This document shows positions 32,048 to 44,993 of a stretch of 64,000 nt of DNA, in pieces. Source of the DNA: Kitagawia praeruptora (taxonomy: Eukaryota; Streptophyta; Magnoliopsida; Apiales; Apiaceae); contig CM075351.1 in the NCBI GenBank assembly GCA_037693485.1, positions 74,178,001-74,242,000 of the forward strand, read 5' to 3'. Both the position numbers and the translations under genes were made by a program. Positions within the stretch are counted from its first letter, which is position 1; the number at the start of each line of letters is the position of its first letter. The notes under the pieces are model-generated. The model was not told the DNA's origin and searched no databases. It worked only from the letters and a program-made list of their open reading frames with translations.

Positions 32048-35000
32048 ATGAGCACAAGTAGAGGACCAATTACTCGCAAATTCATCCCAGTTGAACACTC
32101 TCAACTTGATTCTACTTCCCAAATTCATGGTATTCAATTCTAAACTATCTTAATCTCAAATTGTAGTGCCATTGTATTTTGAGTTGTAGAGCTTTCCAAA
32201 ATTAACTAGGAAGATATTGTACTGTTGCTCTATACTTTCGGTTTTTTGTTGAGTTTGTTGTTTTTTGTATTTTAAGCTGTGCTTACCTCTGAGATTTACT
32301 ATTTACAGGTTTCGAATTTCGCCTCGTCTCGTATAACATTTTGGCTCAGGTTTGCCTGCTTACTCTTTTTTATTTCAAAACATTAATTTACTTAACACCT
32401 GTTTAGATGTATGAACTGTTAATGTTTTGTTAAGCTGCTTTGTTGCTTTGATCATTGCTAGCCTTTAGTTATTAACAGAATCATATTGCCTCTCGATACT
32501 GGAAAATTTTATTCATTAATCGAGATTATTCATTTATCGAGGTCAAAAATACATTATCTCTATTATGTGAGGAAAAAATTATTCATTTGATGAGGTTATT
32601 CGTTTATCGAATATTCATTTATAGAGGTTCTACTCTAGTTAGCTCACACTTTTAAGTATCACAGCTCTCTCCTTCTGTCCCAAGTCCCTCTTCTATTTAC
32701 TAATTAGTGATATCTAGGTCTCCTTTATAAGGCTGGCCACAATAATTAAGAATATAATGCATGTGACACACACTCCACTACTCGAGTTGTATTTTTGGAT
32801 TAGATATGTTTGTAATCCGAGAGTTCAATGTATCGAATCCTCTCATCTTCGGCTCACTCTCCTTCATGTCACTTGTCCAGCCATAACTTGATTATTAAAT
32901 ATTATGGTCTCAATTTGGTATAAATAATGGCTTGTTTGAAAAGTGCTCCGGTTTGTACATGTCTCCAAGTTGTGTTATGCTGTTGTGTAGGTATTTTCTT
33001 CAACTTGTTTCACTCATTGTTTTGTTCGTGTCTATTCCTTTTGTAGGCCTATGTGAGGAGTGTCAAGTTAACACATTCAGAAGATCCTTGTCTCAAGTAA
33101 GTACTTAATTCTAGTATGTGTACCTTACATAAAATATCATGTCGGTAGAATGCACTCACTTTTTTCTTTTCTTTCAATAAGTTATTCAATCAGAGTTTCT
33201 GTTACAATTTGAGCTCGATCCGATTTTACGAAAAAGTATTAACAACTAATCAATTAGTTTACATGCATAGGGTACCTAAATAAATTAGTTGTCATGTCAA
33301 TTTAAAACTGTTCCATTTACAAGGAGGTTAAGTAAACACGTGAAGAGTTGGCTGCAAGTACAATGAAGCCTAGCATTGGAAGTCGGAACTATATTCTTTC
33401 TCCCGCTTCCATTGCATAATAAATTTTTATCAACTTGTGTAGTGGTTTTTAAGTTGAATATCCATGTAAGTCTTTTAAATACTATTATACTTAAAAGAGT
33501 ATACATGTCCTTGATGTTGAGTTGGTCAATCACAAATATGGTTTATAATTCATACTTCATCTATTGTTCAGTTACATACATCACTATTTCTAGAATGACA
33601 ATCCATTGAGTTATATCTGTTATAGGTGGGAAGATCGATGCCAGGCAGTTTTAACTGTTCTCAGGAGCTTTGAGGCTGATATTCTTTGCTTACAGGTTTT
33701 TGCCCTGCTTCTGTCAATAATGTTGATTATTCTTGCCTTTGCCATGCACTATTTTTTGATCTAACTTAATTTTACTTGCATTACTAGGAAGTAGACAATT
33801 ATGATACGTTTTACAAAGAGAACATTGAGAGTCATGGCTATTCAAGTGTCTACATCCAGAGAAGTGGCGCCAAGCCTGACGGCTGTGCAATATTCTACAG
33901 AAACAATAAGTATGAGAGCCTTTTTTCTTAAGAGGAAGGACCAATATATATGTTGCAGTTGTTGAATTTTTATTATACAATTAGTATGGTATGTGGATTT
34001 GATCTTTTTACTTTCTTTTTCTCAAATTCTTACTATCTCTCTAACATTGAAATACTCCCAGTATCAATTTAGATGTTGCATCCTTTATCTGTTGAATGCA
34101 CTCAATTATTTCCACGGATGTCTGCAAATGATTTTAATGAAAAACCAAAAAAATTATTCTGTTAAGAGACGGAACCAAGCACAACAGTACGTTTTAATGG
34201 GTTCTGATACACTAGTAATCAATCACCTTCGATCTTTGTCTAGACCCTATGCGGTGCCTGACAAAATGCAAAGAATCTATTCGTTCTGTTTAAGAGTCAT
34301 ATGATCTGTAAATATTTGGAATGCAATTAATTGGTGTCATGTTCTTGTTTGACTTCTTCTCTGTAGCTTTGGAAGCTTGAATATGGGAAATTTTAATCAT
34401 CATTTTCTTTGCTCCGATGTAATCATGTTTGGACATTTGATAGTATTGTGGTTGTGTAAATTTAGTGAAACTGAGGGCTGAAAAAAGTGAGATTAAATTA
34501 GGGAGAAAAATGTTTGACATTTGTGCCTCAGACAAAAATTACATTTCACCGCTAACACACTGTACATGATATGCCTGTAAATAATAACTTACATATGACT
34601 TTTTAAAGTTACTTTTTACCTATGTCATTGACACTACCATTTAGATTGAAGTTGGTCATGGAAGAGAAAATAGACTATAATGATCTGGCGAACTCCATTC
34701 AAAAGGAACCTGGATTGTATGTTGATATAAATAAAATAGCCGTTGATAATACCAACCAAGATGCTGCAGCAAACGAAGGTAATATTTATTCTTTACAACT
34801 AATTATTCTATTAAATATGTCTTGTTAAATATAACATTTTTACAATGGAAAATGCTAGACTTACAGAAACTTTCACAAAATGTTTTACAGAATGGTAGGT
34901 GTTTTAATTTAATTGGCTATAACTTAATGGGCCCCTGCATTCACATCAATATCAACCAATAAAGATCTACATTAGTGGAATCCAGCTCATTCTGTGAAAA

Positions 35001-37403
35001 AATTCTGTAGCCAATTTTGTGCACCTAGCATTACTCTTTTACAATACAGTACTACACTAAAGACACGCTCTTCTACATAGTGTTAAAATTTATGAAGTGC
35101 AGCTATATACCCTCTTCTGTATTGCGGTAGGCTGAGAGGATGAGACGCGTGTTTTAACTTTCGAGTATTTTTCTTTTTGTACGTCTTATCCTCACTTGAT
35201 CTGGTTTCATGACACAACAATGCTGGAAATGGTGTCGCTTTATGGCATTTCCACATCGTTTAACTTCCAAGTATAAAATTTGGACGAGAATGATGTTCCT
35301 TTCTTCTTTTCATTCCTTTTCACCCTTCACACCAACGATAGCTTACCTCTATGGCTCTATTTCTAAAGTGCACTCTCTTTGTCTAAAATAGACCCTAGAA
35401 GTATAAGTGCAAACCCTGTTGCCTCCCCATCTTTGTTTTGGTTTATATATTTTTAACTACGCATAACACCCAACCTGTAATAAAATACTGGTACCAGGCA
35501 ATTGTCACCCATGGGTATTTTGTAATTGTTAACATTGGTGATTTATAATAATAAAAAAATGAATATTCATTTTTAGCTACTCTTTTTCACTTCATTATTA
35601 GCAATTTCCCTGTCATTCAACTTTTGTTACTACCCCGACATGAATTTGTTTTTTTACCAATACTGTTTTATTATTACAGTAACAAAGTCATTTCAAATGT
35701 TGCATCATTTGTATGTATAGGTTTGAATCCCGTAAACATGGAAGATTTTGAAGATCTGAATGATCCACATGTAAGATTAAAACGTGACTGTGTAGGTGTC
35801 ATGGCTGCTTTTAGACCAGTAGACTGTTCTAAACATCTTGTGATTGTTGCAAACACGCATCTTTACTGGTAATGTGATTTATTGTATCTTGTATTAATTT
35901 TTTCTATTTACATTGACTTGAGAATTTGTAGGTTTAGACAAAAGAACAGTAAAAGAAATGTTTAAATCTTTTTATGCTACAGGGATCCAGATTTGGCTGA
36001 TGTGAAGCTTGCACAAGCTAAATATCTCTTGGCACGCCTAAGTGAATTTAGAACTCTGGTGGCCAACAAATTTGACAGCAAACCGTTTGTTCTTCTTTCC
36101 GGTGACTTCAATTCAGTACCTGGAGACAAGGTATTTGCTGAGGTCCTCATAGGTTTTTTTTTTACTCCCATTTTAATTGCCTTCCGATAAAAAATTGACT
36201 TTGTCTAAGAAGTTTTATCCAAGATATATCATGTTTGTATTATAGGCTACCAACATATAGCATGTTTGTATAATAGACTTTGCGACATGTCTAATCATAT
36301 ATAGGCTACCAAAGAGCTAAAATAAAGGATGTAGAGGATTCCAGCCTTGAAGAGGCTTCTGTGCTCTTATGACTCCAGTAATCTTTTTACCAAGAAAGTT
36401 GAATAAATGAATTAATGATTCCTGTGAAATAAGATGACAATAAGAGGAGCGCGAACTACAAAAAAAGAGGACCATCGTGAAACCTTGATGGCATTGTACC
36501 TGCTAGATGCCTGAAAGTCGTAGTGATAGTAGTACCACAATGGTATATAAGTTTACATGATGCCCTCTTTGAAGGACTTGGTATAATTGTAACTAGGGTC
36601 AAGTGAAAAGAGTTTTAGTGGGATAGATGAGCAGCTGCTTTGAAGTTGACATAGTATTCTGGTCCAGACATATGGACCTTCTTTCTCAGATTTGCTTGGA
36701 ACTTATTACTTTCATATCAGTGGAACTCCTTTGCAACTCCCTGAAAGATAAAAGGAGCTAGTCTTGTACACAAAATATAAACTACACGATAACTGAAATT
36801 TGGTACTCTGCATCTGATCTACATCTACTTGGTCGAGGGTTGGGGTTTGGAAGGACAGCGCATTATTTAGAGTGGAAAATCTCCATTTTAAATCAGCTAC
36901 CACCAGCTTTTCGTGGTTGCTAATCAGCATGATTAACTATCCACAAGCCAATGTGAAATACATTTTTATGAAATTTCTTTGTCACATACCCATTACTATG
37001 TCATTTTCCTTTTTTTAATTATTTTGATATGCAATAGGCAGTGGTTCTAATTGTATAATTTAAAATCGCAGTAACAAGCTCATCTTTATTTCAGGTGTAT
37101 CAATATCTTACTTCTGGCAGTTCTTCCATGGAACCTCAACTGGAAGAGATGGAGGATCTTCCTATACCGTTGAATAGCGTATATGCATCTCTTAGGGGAG
37201 AACCACAATTTACAAATTACACCCCTGGTTTTACTGGTACTCTGGATTATATATTTTTCTGTCCCAGTGGAAGTATCAAACCAGTCAGTTACCTTGATCT
37301 TCCTGAAGCTGACTCATCAGATGTAAAAGGTGGACTCCCAAATTACAACCACCCTAGTGATCATCTACCTATTGGTGCTGATTTTGTTATCCTTGCGAAG
37401 TAG
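32048..37403 (+). CDS. CCR4-type poly(A)-specific ribonuclease (CCR4 homolog 4 / HESPERIN-like)
   Basis: Nine exons join in frame with GT-AG borders: 32048-32129, 32309-32349, 33047-33096, 33626-33695, 33788-33909, 34645-34778, 35721-35868, 35983-36130 and 37095-37403, giving 367 residues. The start opens MSTSRGPIT. I see no upstream in-frame ATG, so it is shorter at the N-terminus than the Arabidopsis protein as I remember it. It is an endonuclease/exonuclease/phosphatase-fold nuclease with the family's metal and catalytic motifs in order: NILAQ, LCLQEVD, RDCVGVMAAF, NTHLYW, GDFNS and SDHLP. The N-terminal leucine-rich repeat of yeast-type CCR4 is absent, as in plant CCR4 homologs 3 and 4. 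The family shortens mRNA poly(A) tails; the Arabidopsis relative At1g31500 has been linked to circadian rhythm control. Exons 2-5 are duplicated at 9826-12022, where they are broken. Intron 6 carries a MITE. This copy looks intact. Confidence 0.93.
34847..35036. mobile_element. Mutator-type MITE in CCR4 intron 6, 190 bp
   Basis: Flanked by a perfect 9-bp direct repeat TTTTACAAT (34838-34846 and 35037-35045). The ends are inverted repeats (GGAAAATGCTAG; GAGTAATGCTAG read inward from the right), and the subterminal sequences also pair imperfectly. The 9-bp target duplication indicates the Mutator superfamily. It lies within a spliced intron, well away from both splice sites. Confidence 0.85.
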
Positions 37404-37564
37404 ATTACGCCGTTGCTCGGCAGGAGCACGCTTGGAGTATGGAATAAAAATTTACTGTTTCTTTTTATCGTTTTTATGCATGATTGTTAATTGTTATGCA
37501 AGTAAAACAGGGCTATTACAATTTGCACCCACACCCAGCATTTCCTTCTCTTATGAGAGATTTA

Positions 37565-37980
37565 GGGGGTGTTTGGCATGCGAGAGAAATGGACTTATCT
37601 GAGGATAAGTCCGTTTCAACTTATTTCGGACCGTTTGCCTGTACAAGTAGAACGGACTTATTTTGCCAAATAAGTTGATAAGTGATAAGTTAATAATGAT
37701 GTACTTTTTTCCAACTTATTTCGTATTACTTGATTTTTTAACTTGTTTAATACTTTATATTTTTACTTTTATATTTATAAATGTCATATGCATGTACTGG
37801 GATTATTATATTAAATAATTAATATTTTTTAATTTAATTCAATAAAAATTTTACCAACTTATAAGTTAAACACCCAAACACGAAAATATAAGTTGTAAGT
37901 AACTTATTACTTACTTCATATAAGTTACTTACTTCATATAAGTGTTAAGTAACTTATTTTAAGATTTCCCAAACGGCCCC
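37565..37980. mobile_element. Tourist-like (PIF/Harbinger) MITE, copy 2, 416 bp
   Basis: Inverted copy of the element at 6899-7312, with ends GGGGGTGTTTGG and AAACGGCCCC and a 3-bp TTA duplication (37562-37564 and 37981-37983). It starts 161 bp after the CCR4 stop codon, so it may overlap that gene's 3' UTR or polyadenylation region. Confidence 0.9.
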
Positions 37981-37983
37981 TTA

Positions 37984-40900
37984 ATCTTTTTACATTTGAA
38001 CATTTCATTTTGTTCCTGAGTAATCTGTCAGTTCTCATTAGCAGTAAAAATATAAATTACTGTACAGATTAATATGATTAAATGTCCAAGTGTTAACTGT
38101 TAATTTGCTCTCTCTGCAACAATGAACAATGGAACCTTTTGTCTATAATTATTAACAATCTGGAAATTAAAGGATTGGGGATATCTTTGACCTTCAGTAT
38201 GATATTTGACTGAATTAGTTGAGACCGATATTTGTCCAGCAGTCTACTATAGAGATGAACAGATTGTAGAGAATCGAACACAACAATTAGATGTTTGAGT
38301 ATCGCGCCAAGCAAAAACCACAAGCAATGTATCTTAAAAGTTCTTATACATACAACTCTTCAATAATAAAATCAAATGTGAATTACCGCAACTTCATATA
38401 TATTGTCAAAATTCTTCACCGTAGATGTACTCCGATATCAAAATTAGAAAGGGTGAATAATGATAGAGGATGGGAGTCTTTAACTTAAGCATAGAGATTA
38501 AGCTTTCCATTTAAACACATGTATGTGAATTTAACTCACTGATGTGTGTTACTGTTATAGATGGCATTTCTGTAATTCTGTGTTCTAGTTAAAATTATGG
38601 AAGATATATCAATTGTGTTATGACTATGATATTCTAATTTTATAATAGTTACAAATGAACAATGGGACAAAATAGGAGTTGTTTATGTTACCCTAAGGCA
38701 GCCATATGCTTATAGAACTCCACTTGTTTTTGCTATATATGATCGTCTTTGTAATTACTTTGGTTATTTTACAATTGTATCTGTACGACCAATACTACAT
38801 ATCAGAATTTATAATGTAATAGACCTGTATCAACGTCGATAAGTTAGATTAGTTAGCTGACCATTGTAAGACCAAAAAATGCACCTATGATTCTGGACCA
38901 TTTGTGCTGGGTTCATCAATTTTATACTTTCTTGAACAGTGCTGTGGCTATTCCTCAATTGTCTTGTTTGCGTGTACAACTCAACCACAATTCCACAGCG
39001 AAGCTGATATTGAAGCAACCTAATAACACAAGAAAATTAGTTAGCAATTCTACTTTGACTAACAACCAATGCATTAAATATCTGATCAAGATAGAAGTAA
39101 ACTCATGAACAAATTCATCATATTTGCAATTCCCATTAATATTAACAATACACAATTCCACAGCGAAGCCGATATTGAAGGAACCTAATAACACAGGAAA
39201 ATTAGTTGGCAATTCTACTTTGACTAACAAGCAATGCATTAAATATCTGATCAAGATAGAAGTAAACTCATGAACAAATTCATCATATTTGCAATTCCCA
39301 TTAATATTAACAATATTCCTGGCGTGTACATATGCATATGTATTTCTACAATTAATATGTTCATGTCTCATGTCACTGATATTCACTACCTCCACAGAAA
39401 CTGTCAAGCCAGAGATATAATGGGTAGTTGAAGTAGAATCTTCTAGAACAAGAAATGGGCCTCCGAGTTCTTCTGGTTGTCAGGGCATACTTGTCAAGGT
39501 GTAGATGCAAGCAACAAGTCAGCTGAAAGCCTGGCCATCTAGGCTAAAATATGCTTTACCTAGGCGTTCAACCATTCACAATTATAACATCTGCCGACAA
39601 CTTACATATGCTACTTAAATTATATAACACCTATATACATTACATATAATTATTTAGGTGAAGTTACTTTATTAGCTAGTTACCAATATTAAAAAGAGTA
39701 ACTGATGACTTACAAGAATAAGAGAATTTAACTATTTGTTAAGAAATTTATGTGAACTGCCAAAGCAGACCAAGAGGACAGCTACTGCTTGAATATTGTT
39801 GGGAGCTCGTTTTCTCGAAAGCTCTAGTTGCACAAATGTCTGTTGGAGTTGCTAATATGAAAGTGAAATCCTATGAAACAGTATTACATCAACGTATAGC
39901 ATCAGAAATACTACAATAAAGAAGCTGTCACTAGTGACATAGAGGATGCAGGTCACGTATACAATGTCTGCCTGTGCAGCTAATCCAACTGGTTACTTCT
40001 CAACAGGCCAGCATAGCAATCCTCAAAGTCAGAAGAGAAATTACTTTCACCAACAAAAATTATGCTGACATTGTGTCATTATAATTTTCTCATTTTGAGA
40101 AGTGAGACCTATAAATATCTACGAAAATCAAATACTATGTTACAAAAATTCTCCAACCAAGTTAATGTAACACCTAAATTTTACAACACCTGGATGGCTG
40201 CATCCGACCCAAAAAGCACATGACATAATATTATACATTATACTAAAACATATTATCTCTATTTCACACATAAGATTGACTACCATATTAATGTCAGACT
40301 GGTCACTTTCAAATTTAGAAGTTGCAGAAATATCACTAGTACTAGCATATTAATCACTGTAAACATTTCATACTACAAAACGTAAAACGCAAGATATGTT
40401 ATTATATAATTCCAAAGATTTACAACGATAAATAGGACAAGATAGTATATTCAAATATTTATTACAAATTTGTTCCATGTATGGATATATCACCAACATA
40501 GTTTAGCTAACATCAATATCAGATTTGCAGGAACTGCCAAAACATGACAACATGCAAGAAGCCTGGACCCTCTTCAACATCAGTGATAATAATAAAGATA
40601 TATAAACATTGAATGATGGTTGTATATCTAGTGCAAATGCTAACCTTGAAGCAATTACAGTCATTAACAAAATTAGAACTTGTAAAAGGCTCCGTCTGTA
40701 GCTTTCTGTGGAGGTCATGGATCCAATATAGGGTCATCCAGTGAAAGCAAAAGTAGAGCTTTTCATCCGATACGATTGTTACTACGAGAGCAGAGACACT
40801 AGAACAATATCTATATATATACCTGAACAAATAAATAATAATGAAGTTTTAATACCTCTCCGAAACAAACCAGGTAGCAGAAAACGGAAAATAAGATTCA

Positions 40901-41683
40901 TTATCATAAATTTACGTATGATTTATAAGAGGTACTAAGATAGGTCAGGCCTTCCCACTTAGAATCGCCGCTTTAATCAATTTAAATTTTATGAAAAATT
41001 CATAGAACCAGTGAATCTAAAACCATGACGCAAAGTTGCAATCAATAAAGCATATTTGTATTTTTACAGTGTATACAAGCTTAGCTGACTCTTTCTTTTC
41101 TTTTGGAGAGCATCATCCTACTAATCAGCATATTCAGACAGCCACTTAATTGGTACACTCACGCCGTACAATTGATCAAGGTGGTTTATAAATAATAACC
41201 CATTAGCTTACTCTTTTATCTGTGAAATTTTTTAGGTGACATTCAGGATTAGCTCAATAGAAAACCAAGCAGTCTACAATAAATGGAAAAGAACTCAAGA
41301 GGAACAATCAAAATAATATATATATCGCATGTTTAAAATTACTCACCCAACCAAAATACATTGAACTTGTGGGAGAAGACTACCAGAATGTCACATCATT
41401 TTGTGCATGTGAAATCAAGTATGGACCGACTCAGCATGCTAAAGACAGATAATGGTGTACTGCAAAAGGCAACAACAGTCCCTTTGGAACTTGTGCTTGA
41501 TCAAGTCAAATCAGGCTCTTGCAACAGCAACAAGTTGTTTCTGCAAGAAAAGAATTGATTAGCGATTGACTTCCACACAATACAATATACGAGTGGAACA
41601 CTCTGATCACATACCAAATATCTAATCATAAAAGATTAATGAACAAGTAGATCTATCCTGGGACATACTTTTCAAATTTTACC
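37984..41683. other. Intergenic region between the CCR4 and PPR genes
   Basis: I find no supported gene. The short ORFs here lack recognisable domains. Apart from the 165-bp tandem duplication at 38986-39315, I see no clear transposon ends. The two flanking genes point towards each other, so both 3' UTRs lie in this interval. Confidence 0.5.
38986..39315 (+). repeat. 165-bp tandem duplication
   Basis: Two adjacent copies start CACAATTCCACAGCGAAG at 38986 and 39151. I see only about six substitutions, so the duplication is recent. An ORF running through it on the minus strand repeats its own peptide for this reason and is not evidence of a gene. Confidence 0.92.
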
Positions 41684-44179
41684 TTATTCCTGATCTTTAA
41701 CTATGGATGTTCTCAGGAAGTCATTGACCAAAGTAGTGTAAGATATATCATCTGGAGATACGCCTTCCTGGGACATCCTCCCACATAAATCAAAGGCTTC
41801 TTCGACCATTCTATTCTTGCAAAACCCATTTGTCATTGTATTGTAAGTGACAACATCTGGATTAAGTCCTTTCTGTACCATCTCGTTCAGAAGATTTACA
41901 GCTGCTTTCATATCAGCCAATTTGCAATACCCAGCAATCATAACAGTGTATGTAATTTTATTAGGTTCAATGTCGTACAAAGACATTTCCTGCAAGACAC
42001 TCTTCACTTTATCCATCTCTCCTAGCTTACAATAACCACCAATCAATGCAGTGTAACAGACCACATTAGGCAACAAGCCCTCATTTCGCATTTCAGAAAA
42101 AAGGGCTTTTGCATCCTCAATATTGCCAATATTGCACATTCCATGAATGAGAGTAGAATATGTCGACACATTTGGTTTAATGCCTTGATTTCTCATGTCA
42201 TCACGCAGTTTTAAGGCCCTTGTAGTATCCCCTTTTAAACAATAGGCTTTGATGAGAGTATTATAAACAACAGAATTTGGCATAATATTCTGTCTGAGTA
42301 ATTCACCAAAGAGACATATACCCTCATCAAGTTTATCAGCTTTACAATATCCATCTATCATGATCCCATATGTATAAATGTCGAGGCTCAAACCTCCAAT
42401 TTTGCACTCATTCCACAAGACCAAAGCCTCATCCATCTTACCCTTATTACACAGCCCATGAATTAGCAAATTGTAAGTTGTAGTGTTAGGTGAAATCCCA
42501 CTCTTAATCATATATTTCCTAAGTTCTAAAGCTTCCTCCAGTTTCCCTCCCTTGCAGCATCCAAATATGAGTGTGTTAAATGTTCTTCTATCTAACCGAA
42601 TACCCCTCTCCATCATCTTCTTGAGAACCATAACAGCCTCTGTCAAATTACCAACTTCACAAAGTCTAAGTATAAGAGCATTTGTGGTAACCGTATTTGC
42701 AGCAAACCCTCTTTCCAATAATCTGTACCAAAGATCGATTGCATCTGATTGCTTATTCTCCTTACAAAGCCCACCAAGTAATGAGGTCAGTAAACCATCA
42801 TTTGGCTTTATGCCTCTTGATAGCATTTCCCTAGTTATTCGTAGTGCAGAGTCATGTTTAGAATTCCTACAGAGCCAATGTATGATGGTACTAAATGTAC
42901 CCACATTGATGGATAGCCCTTGTGAAAGCATCCCCTCCAAAATATTTTCAGCTTTATCCCATTGGTTACTCTTACAAAATCCCTGGAATAGTGAATTGAA
43001 AGTCACTGAATTAGGACAAAAGCCCTTGCTCATCATTTCATCCCTCACCTTCAAAGCCTCGTTAACATTTCCCATTTTACAATATCCACTAATCAACGTG
43101 TTATAAATTACAAGGTTTGGAAGAAACCCATTGCCTGTCATCTCTTGCAAAACACAGTTTGCTTCTTCAAATTTCTGTTCTTTCATAAGACCATTTATAA
43201 GCACACTGTAAGTTACAAGATTTGGGCTCACATTGTTCTCTAACATTTTCTTCTTCAAACGCATAGCTTCTTCGAAACTCCCAATCCTGCAGAGCCCATC
43301 AATTATACTATTATACGTAATAGCATTGGGAGAAACCCCTATCCCCTCCATTCTCGAAAGCAGTTTCACTGCATCTTCGACCCTGCCTCCTTTGCAAAAA
43401 GCATTTACAGCAGTACTGCACAGATAAACATCTGGCGTAAAACCTCTACACATAATCTCAAAAACCTCATAACTCTTCTCATGTTCATTTTCTTTCACGA
43501 GCGAACTCAACAAAAAACTACAACTCTTCTGTGACGGAAACAAACCCTTACTAGCCAACAACCTAAACACATCCAAAGCAAGTCCAAACCCATTATCCTT
43601 AAACTGCGTACCATAAACATGAATCAACAAATCAAACGTCCCGACCCCCATACCACATTCCTCACCCTTCCCCAAATGCAAATCAATCAAAGTAGCCGCA
43701 ATCTCTAAATGCCTATCACTAGGGTTATAAAACAAAACCGGCAACTTGCAATCATACAACCGAATCAAAAGCAATCTAGCCGCCCCAAAATTCCCCGAAC
43801 CGATAAGCAACCTCAATAACAAACAATAAGACCTAACAGTAAACCTAAACCTAAAAGATTTCGCCGAAAAATAAAAGAATTTTAAGCTAGTCATAGCATT
43901 AACAGACGACCTTATATCATAAAAAACATTATCAAATTGATGAGCAGACAAATGGGTCAAAATATCTTTACATTTCGATGAATCTAAACATGGGTTTGAG
44001 AAAACTGAGATTACCAAGTCCAAGAATCTCTGATCAAGCTCTTTTTTTTTGGGTTTTTGCAGCTCCTGCTTAATGGGTTTTTGGTAACATTGAGATACAG
44101 AAGTTGTACATATAGGTGGGAATTTGAAGAAATAAATAATGGGGTTAGGTTTTGATATGAGTCTTTTGCTTGAATTCAT
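41684..44179 (-). CDS. P-class pentatricopeptide repeat protein (At4g19440-like)
   Basis: A single intronless frame of 831 residues, typical of plant PPR genes. The start MNSSKRLIS opens a short, serine- and basic-rich N-terminus that looks like an organelle-targeting peptide. Which organelle is not clear by eye. From about residue 195 to the end are some 17-18 tandem 35-residue PPR motifs with the usual core (for example TYNTLISGYCK-like units, GYCKLGEMDKV and NPDVVTYNT). There is no E, DYW or SMR domain, so it is P-class. P-class proteins bind organelle RNAs in a sequence-specific way and act in processing, stabilisation or translation. Length and the segment around residues 55-110 (HLSAHQFDNVFYDIRSS) match my memory of At4g19440. 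The frame is unbroken. The orthology call is moderately certain; the target RNA is unknown. Confidence 0.93.
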   Translation of the reverse strand: MNSSKRLISKPNPIIYFFKFPPICTTSVSQCYQKPIKQELQKPKKKELDQRFLDLVISVFSNPCLDSSKCKDILTHLSAHQFDNVFYDIRSSVNAMTSLKFFYFSAKSFRFRFTVRSYCLLLRLLIGSGNFGAARLLLIRLYDCKLPVLFYNPSDRHLEIAATLIDLHLGKGEECGMGVGTFDLLIHVYGTQFKDNGFGLALDVFRLLASKGLFPSQKSCSFLLSSLVKENEHEKSYEVFEIMCRGFTPDVYLCSTAVNAFCKGGRVEDAVKLLSRMEGIGVSPNAITYNSIIDGLCRIGSFEEAMRLKKKMLENNVSPNLVTYSVLINGLMKEQKFEEANCVLQEMTGNGFLPNLVIYNTLISGYCKMGNVNEALKVRDEMMSKGFCPNSVTFNSLFQGFCKSNQWDKAENILEGMLSQGLSINVGTFSTIIHWLCRNSKHDSALRITREMLSRGIKPNDGLLTSLLGGLCKENKQSDAIDLWYRLLERGFAANTVTTNALILRLCEVGNLTEAVMVLKKMMERGIRLDRRTFNTLIFGCCKGGKLEEALELRKYMIKSGISPNTTTYNLLIHGLCNKGKMDEALVLWNECKIGGLSLDIYTYGIMIDGYCKADKLDEGICLFGELLRQNIMPNSVVYNTLIKAYCLKGDTTRALKLRDDMRNQGIKPNVSTYSTLIHGMCNIGNIEDAKALFSEMRNEGLLPNVVCYTALIGGYCKLGEMDKVKSVLQEMSLYDIEPNKITYTVMIAGYCKLADMKAAVNLLNEMVQKGLNPDVVTYNTMTNGFCKNRMVEEAFDLCGRMSQEGVSPDDISYTTLVNDFLRTSIVKDQE

Positions 44180-44619
44180 TGTAAAAATGGGATTTTTATG
44201 AAATGGGGATTGAGATTGTTAGTGGGGTTTTGGGTATAGAGAGATACAGAAAGTGTGTGTATAGGTTGGTGATTATTGAGATTGGGGGTGTTGAGGTGGC
44301 GGCGTTGCCATTAGTTTCGGCAGCTGAGAGTTAAAGGAGGTTGAAGGGCCACGAAAACATACACGGACTAGTTAAGTGTGTGCATTTGTGTGTGTAACAA
44401 AGATTTATTGATTCTTTTGCTAGTAAATAAATAAAATTAAAGGTTGTTTAGTAAATTATACAGTAATAATTATTATTTTATTTGATTACGAAAGATCCTT
44501 TCAAACAAATATTATCAAAATTCATTTCAGAATTTTTTTATTGATTTAGTAAGTGACCGAAATAGTTTCGAATGTGGAGGAAAAAAACGATATCATGGTA
44601 TTATCGGTTGTATACGCCA
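44180..44619. promoter_or_regulatory. 5' flank and probable promoter of the PPR gene
   Basis: This lies immediately upstream of the minus-strand PPR start. I cannot place a transcription start. The first 150 bp are relatively G-rich on the plus strand, then the sequence turns AT-rich. I see no other features. Confidence 0.35.
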
Positions 44620-44993
44620 AGAGCAAGTCCTACATATTGTCCTAAATCAATATTTAGGACATTTAGTCACTTTTTGTGTTCCAACAATGTCCTAGTTGTA
44701 CCTTAAAACACTAAAACATTTATCTCATGCTCTTTTTTTAAGGCACCTCTATTCTTGTCCTAAATCATTTTTAACAATTAATAATTAATTTCCCTCCTTT
44801 TCTACATTTCTATCTACTCTCTTTTTCCTTTCCCTCCAAATCTAATTCAAATAAATTATTACTTTAATTTATAAGGCACAAATATAAGGCATGTTGTTGA
44901 AATTGATACACAAAAATCATGACTTAAATCACTAGGACACCATATTTTATTATATTTATAGGGCACTAAATAGGACATTGTTGGACTTGCTCT
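44620..44993. mobile_element. MITE with AGAGCAAGTCC termini, about 374 bp
   Basis: Ends AGAGCAAGTCCTACA and TGTTGGACTTGCTCT are near-complementary, and both carry the TAGGACA/TGTCCTA subterminal motif. The flanks suggest a 3-bp duplication (CAA/TAA) but not a clean one, so PIF/Harbinger or hAT remains open. It sits about 440 bp upstream of the PPR gene. Confidence 0.75.

Noticed and set aside
38955..39407. A 150-residue frame with an internally repeated peptide
   Set aside because: The repetition is explained by the 165-bp DNA duplication; there is no domain and no splice or start context.
42483..43106. A 207-residue plus-strand frame opposite the PPR gene
   Set aside because: It is the antisense shadow of the PPR repeats.
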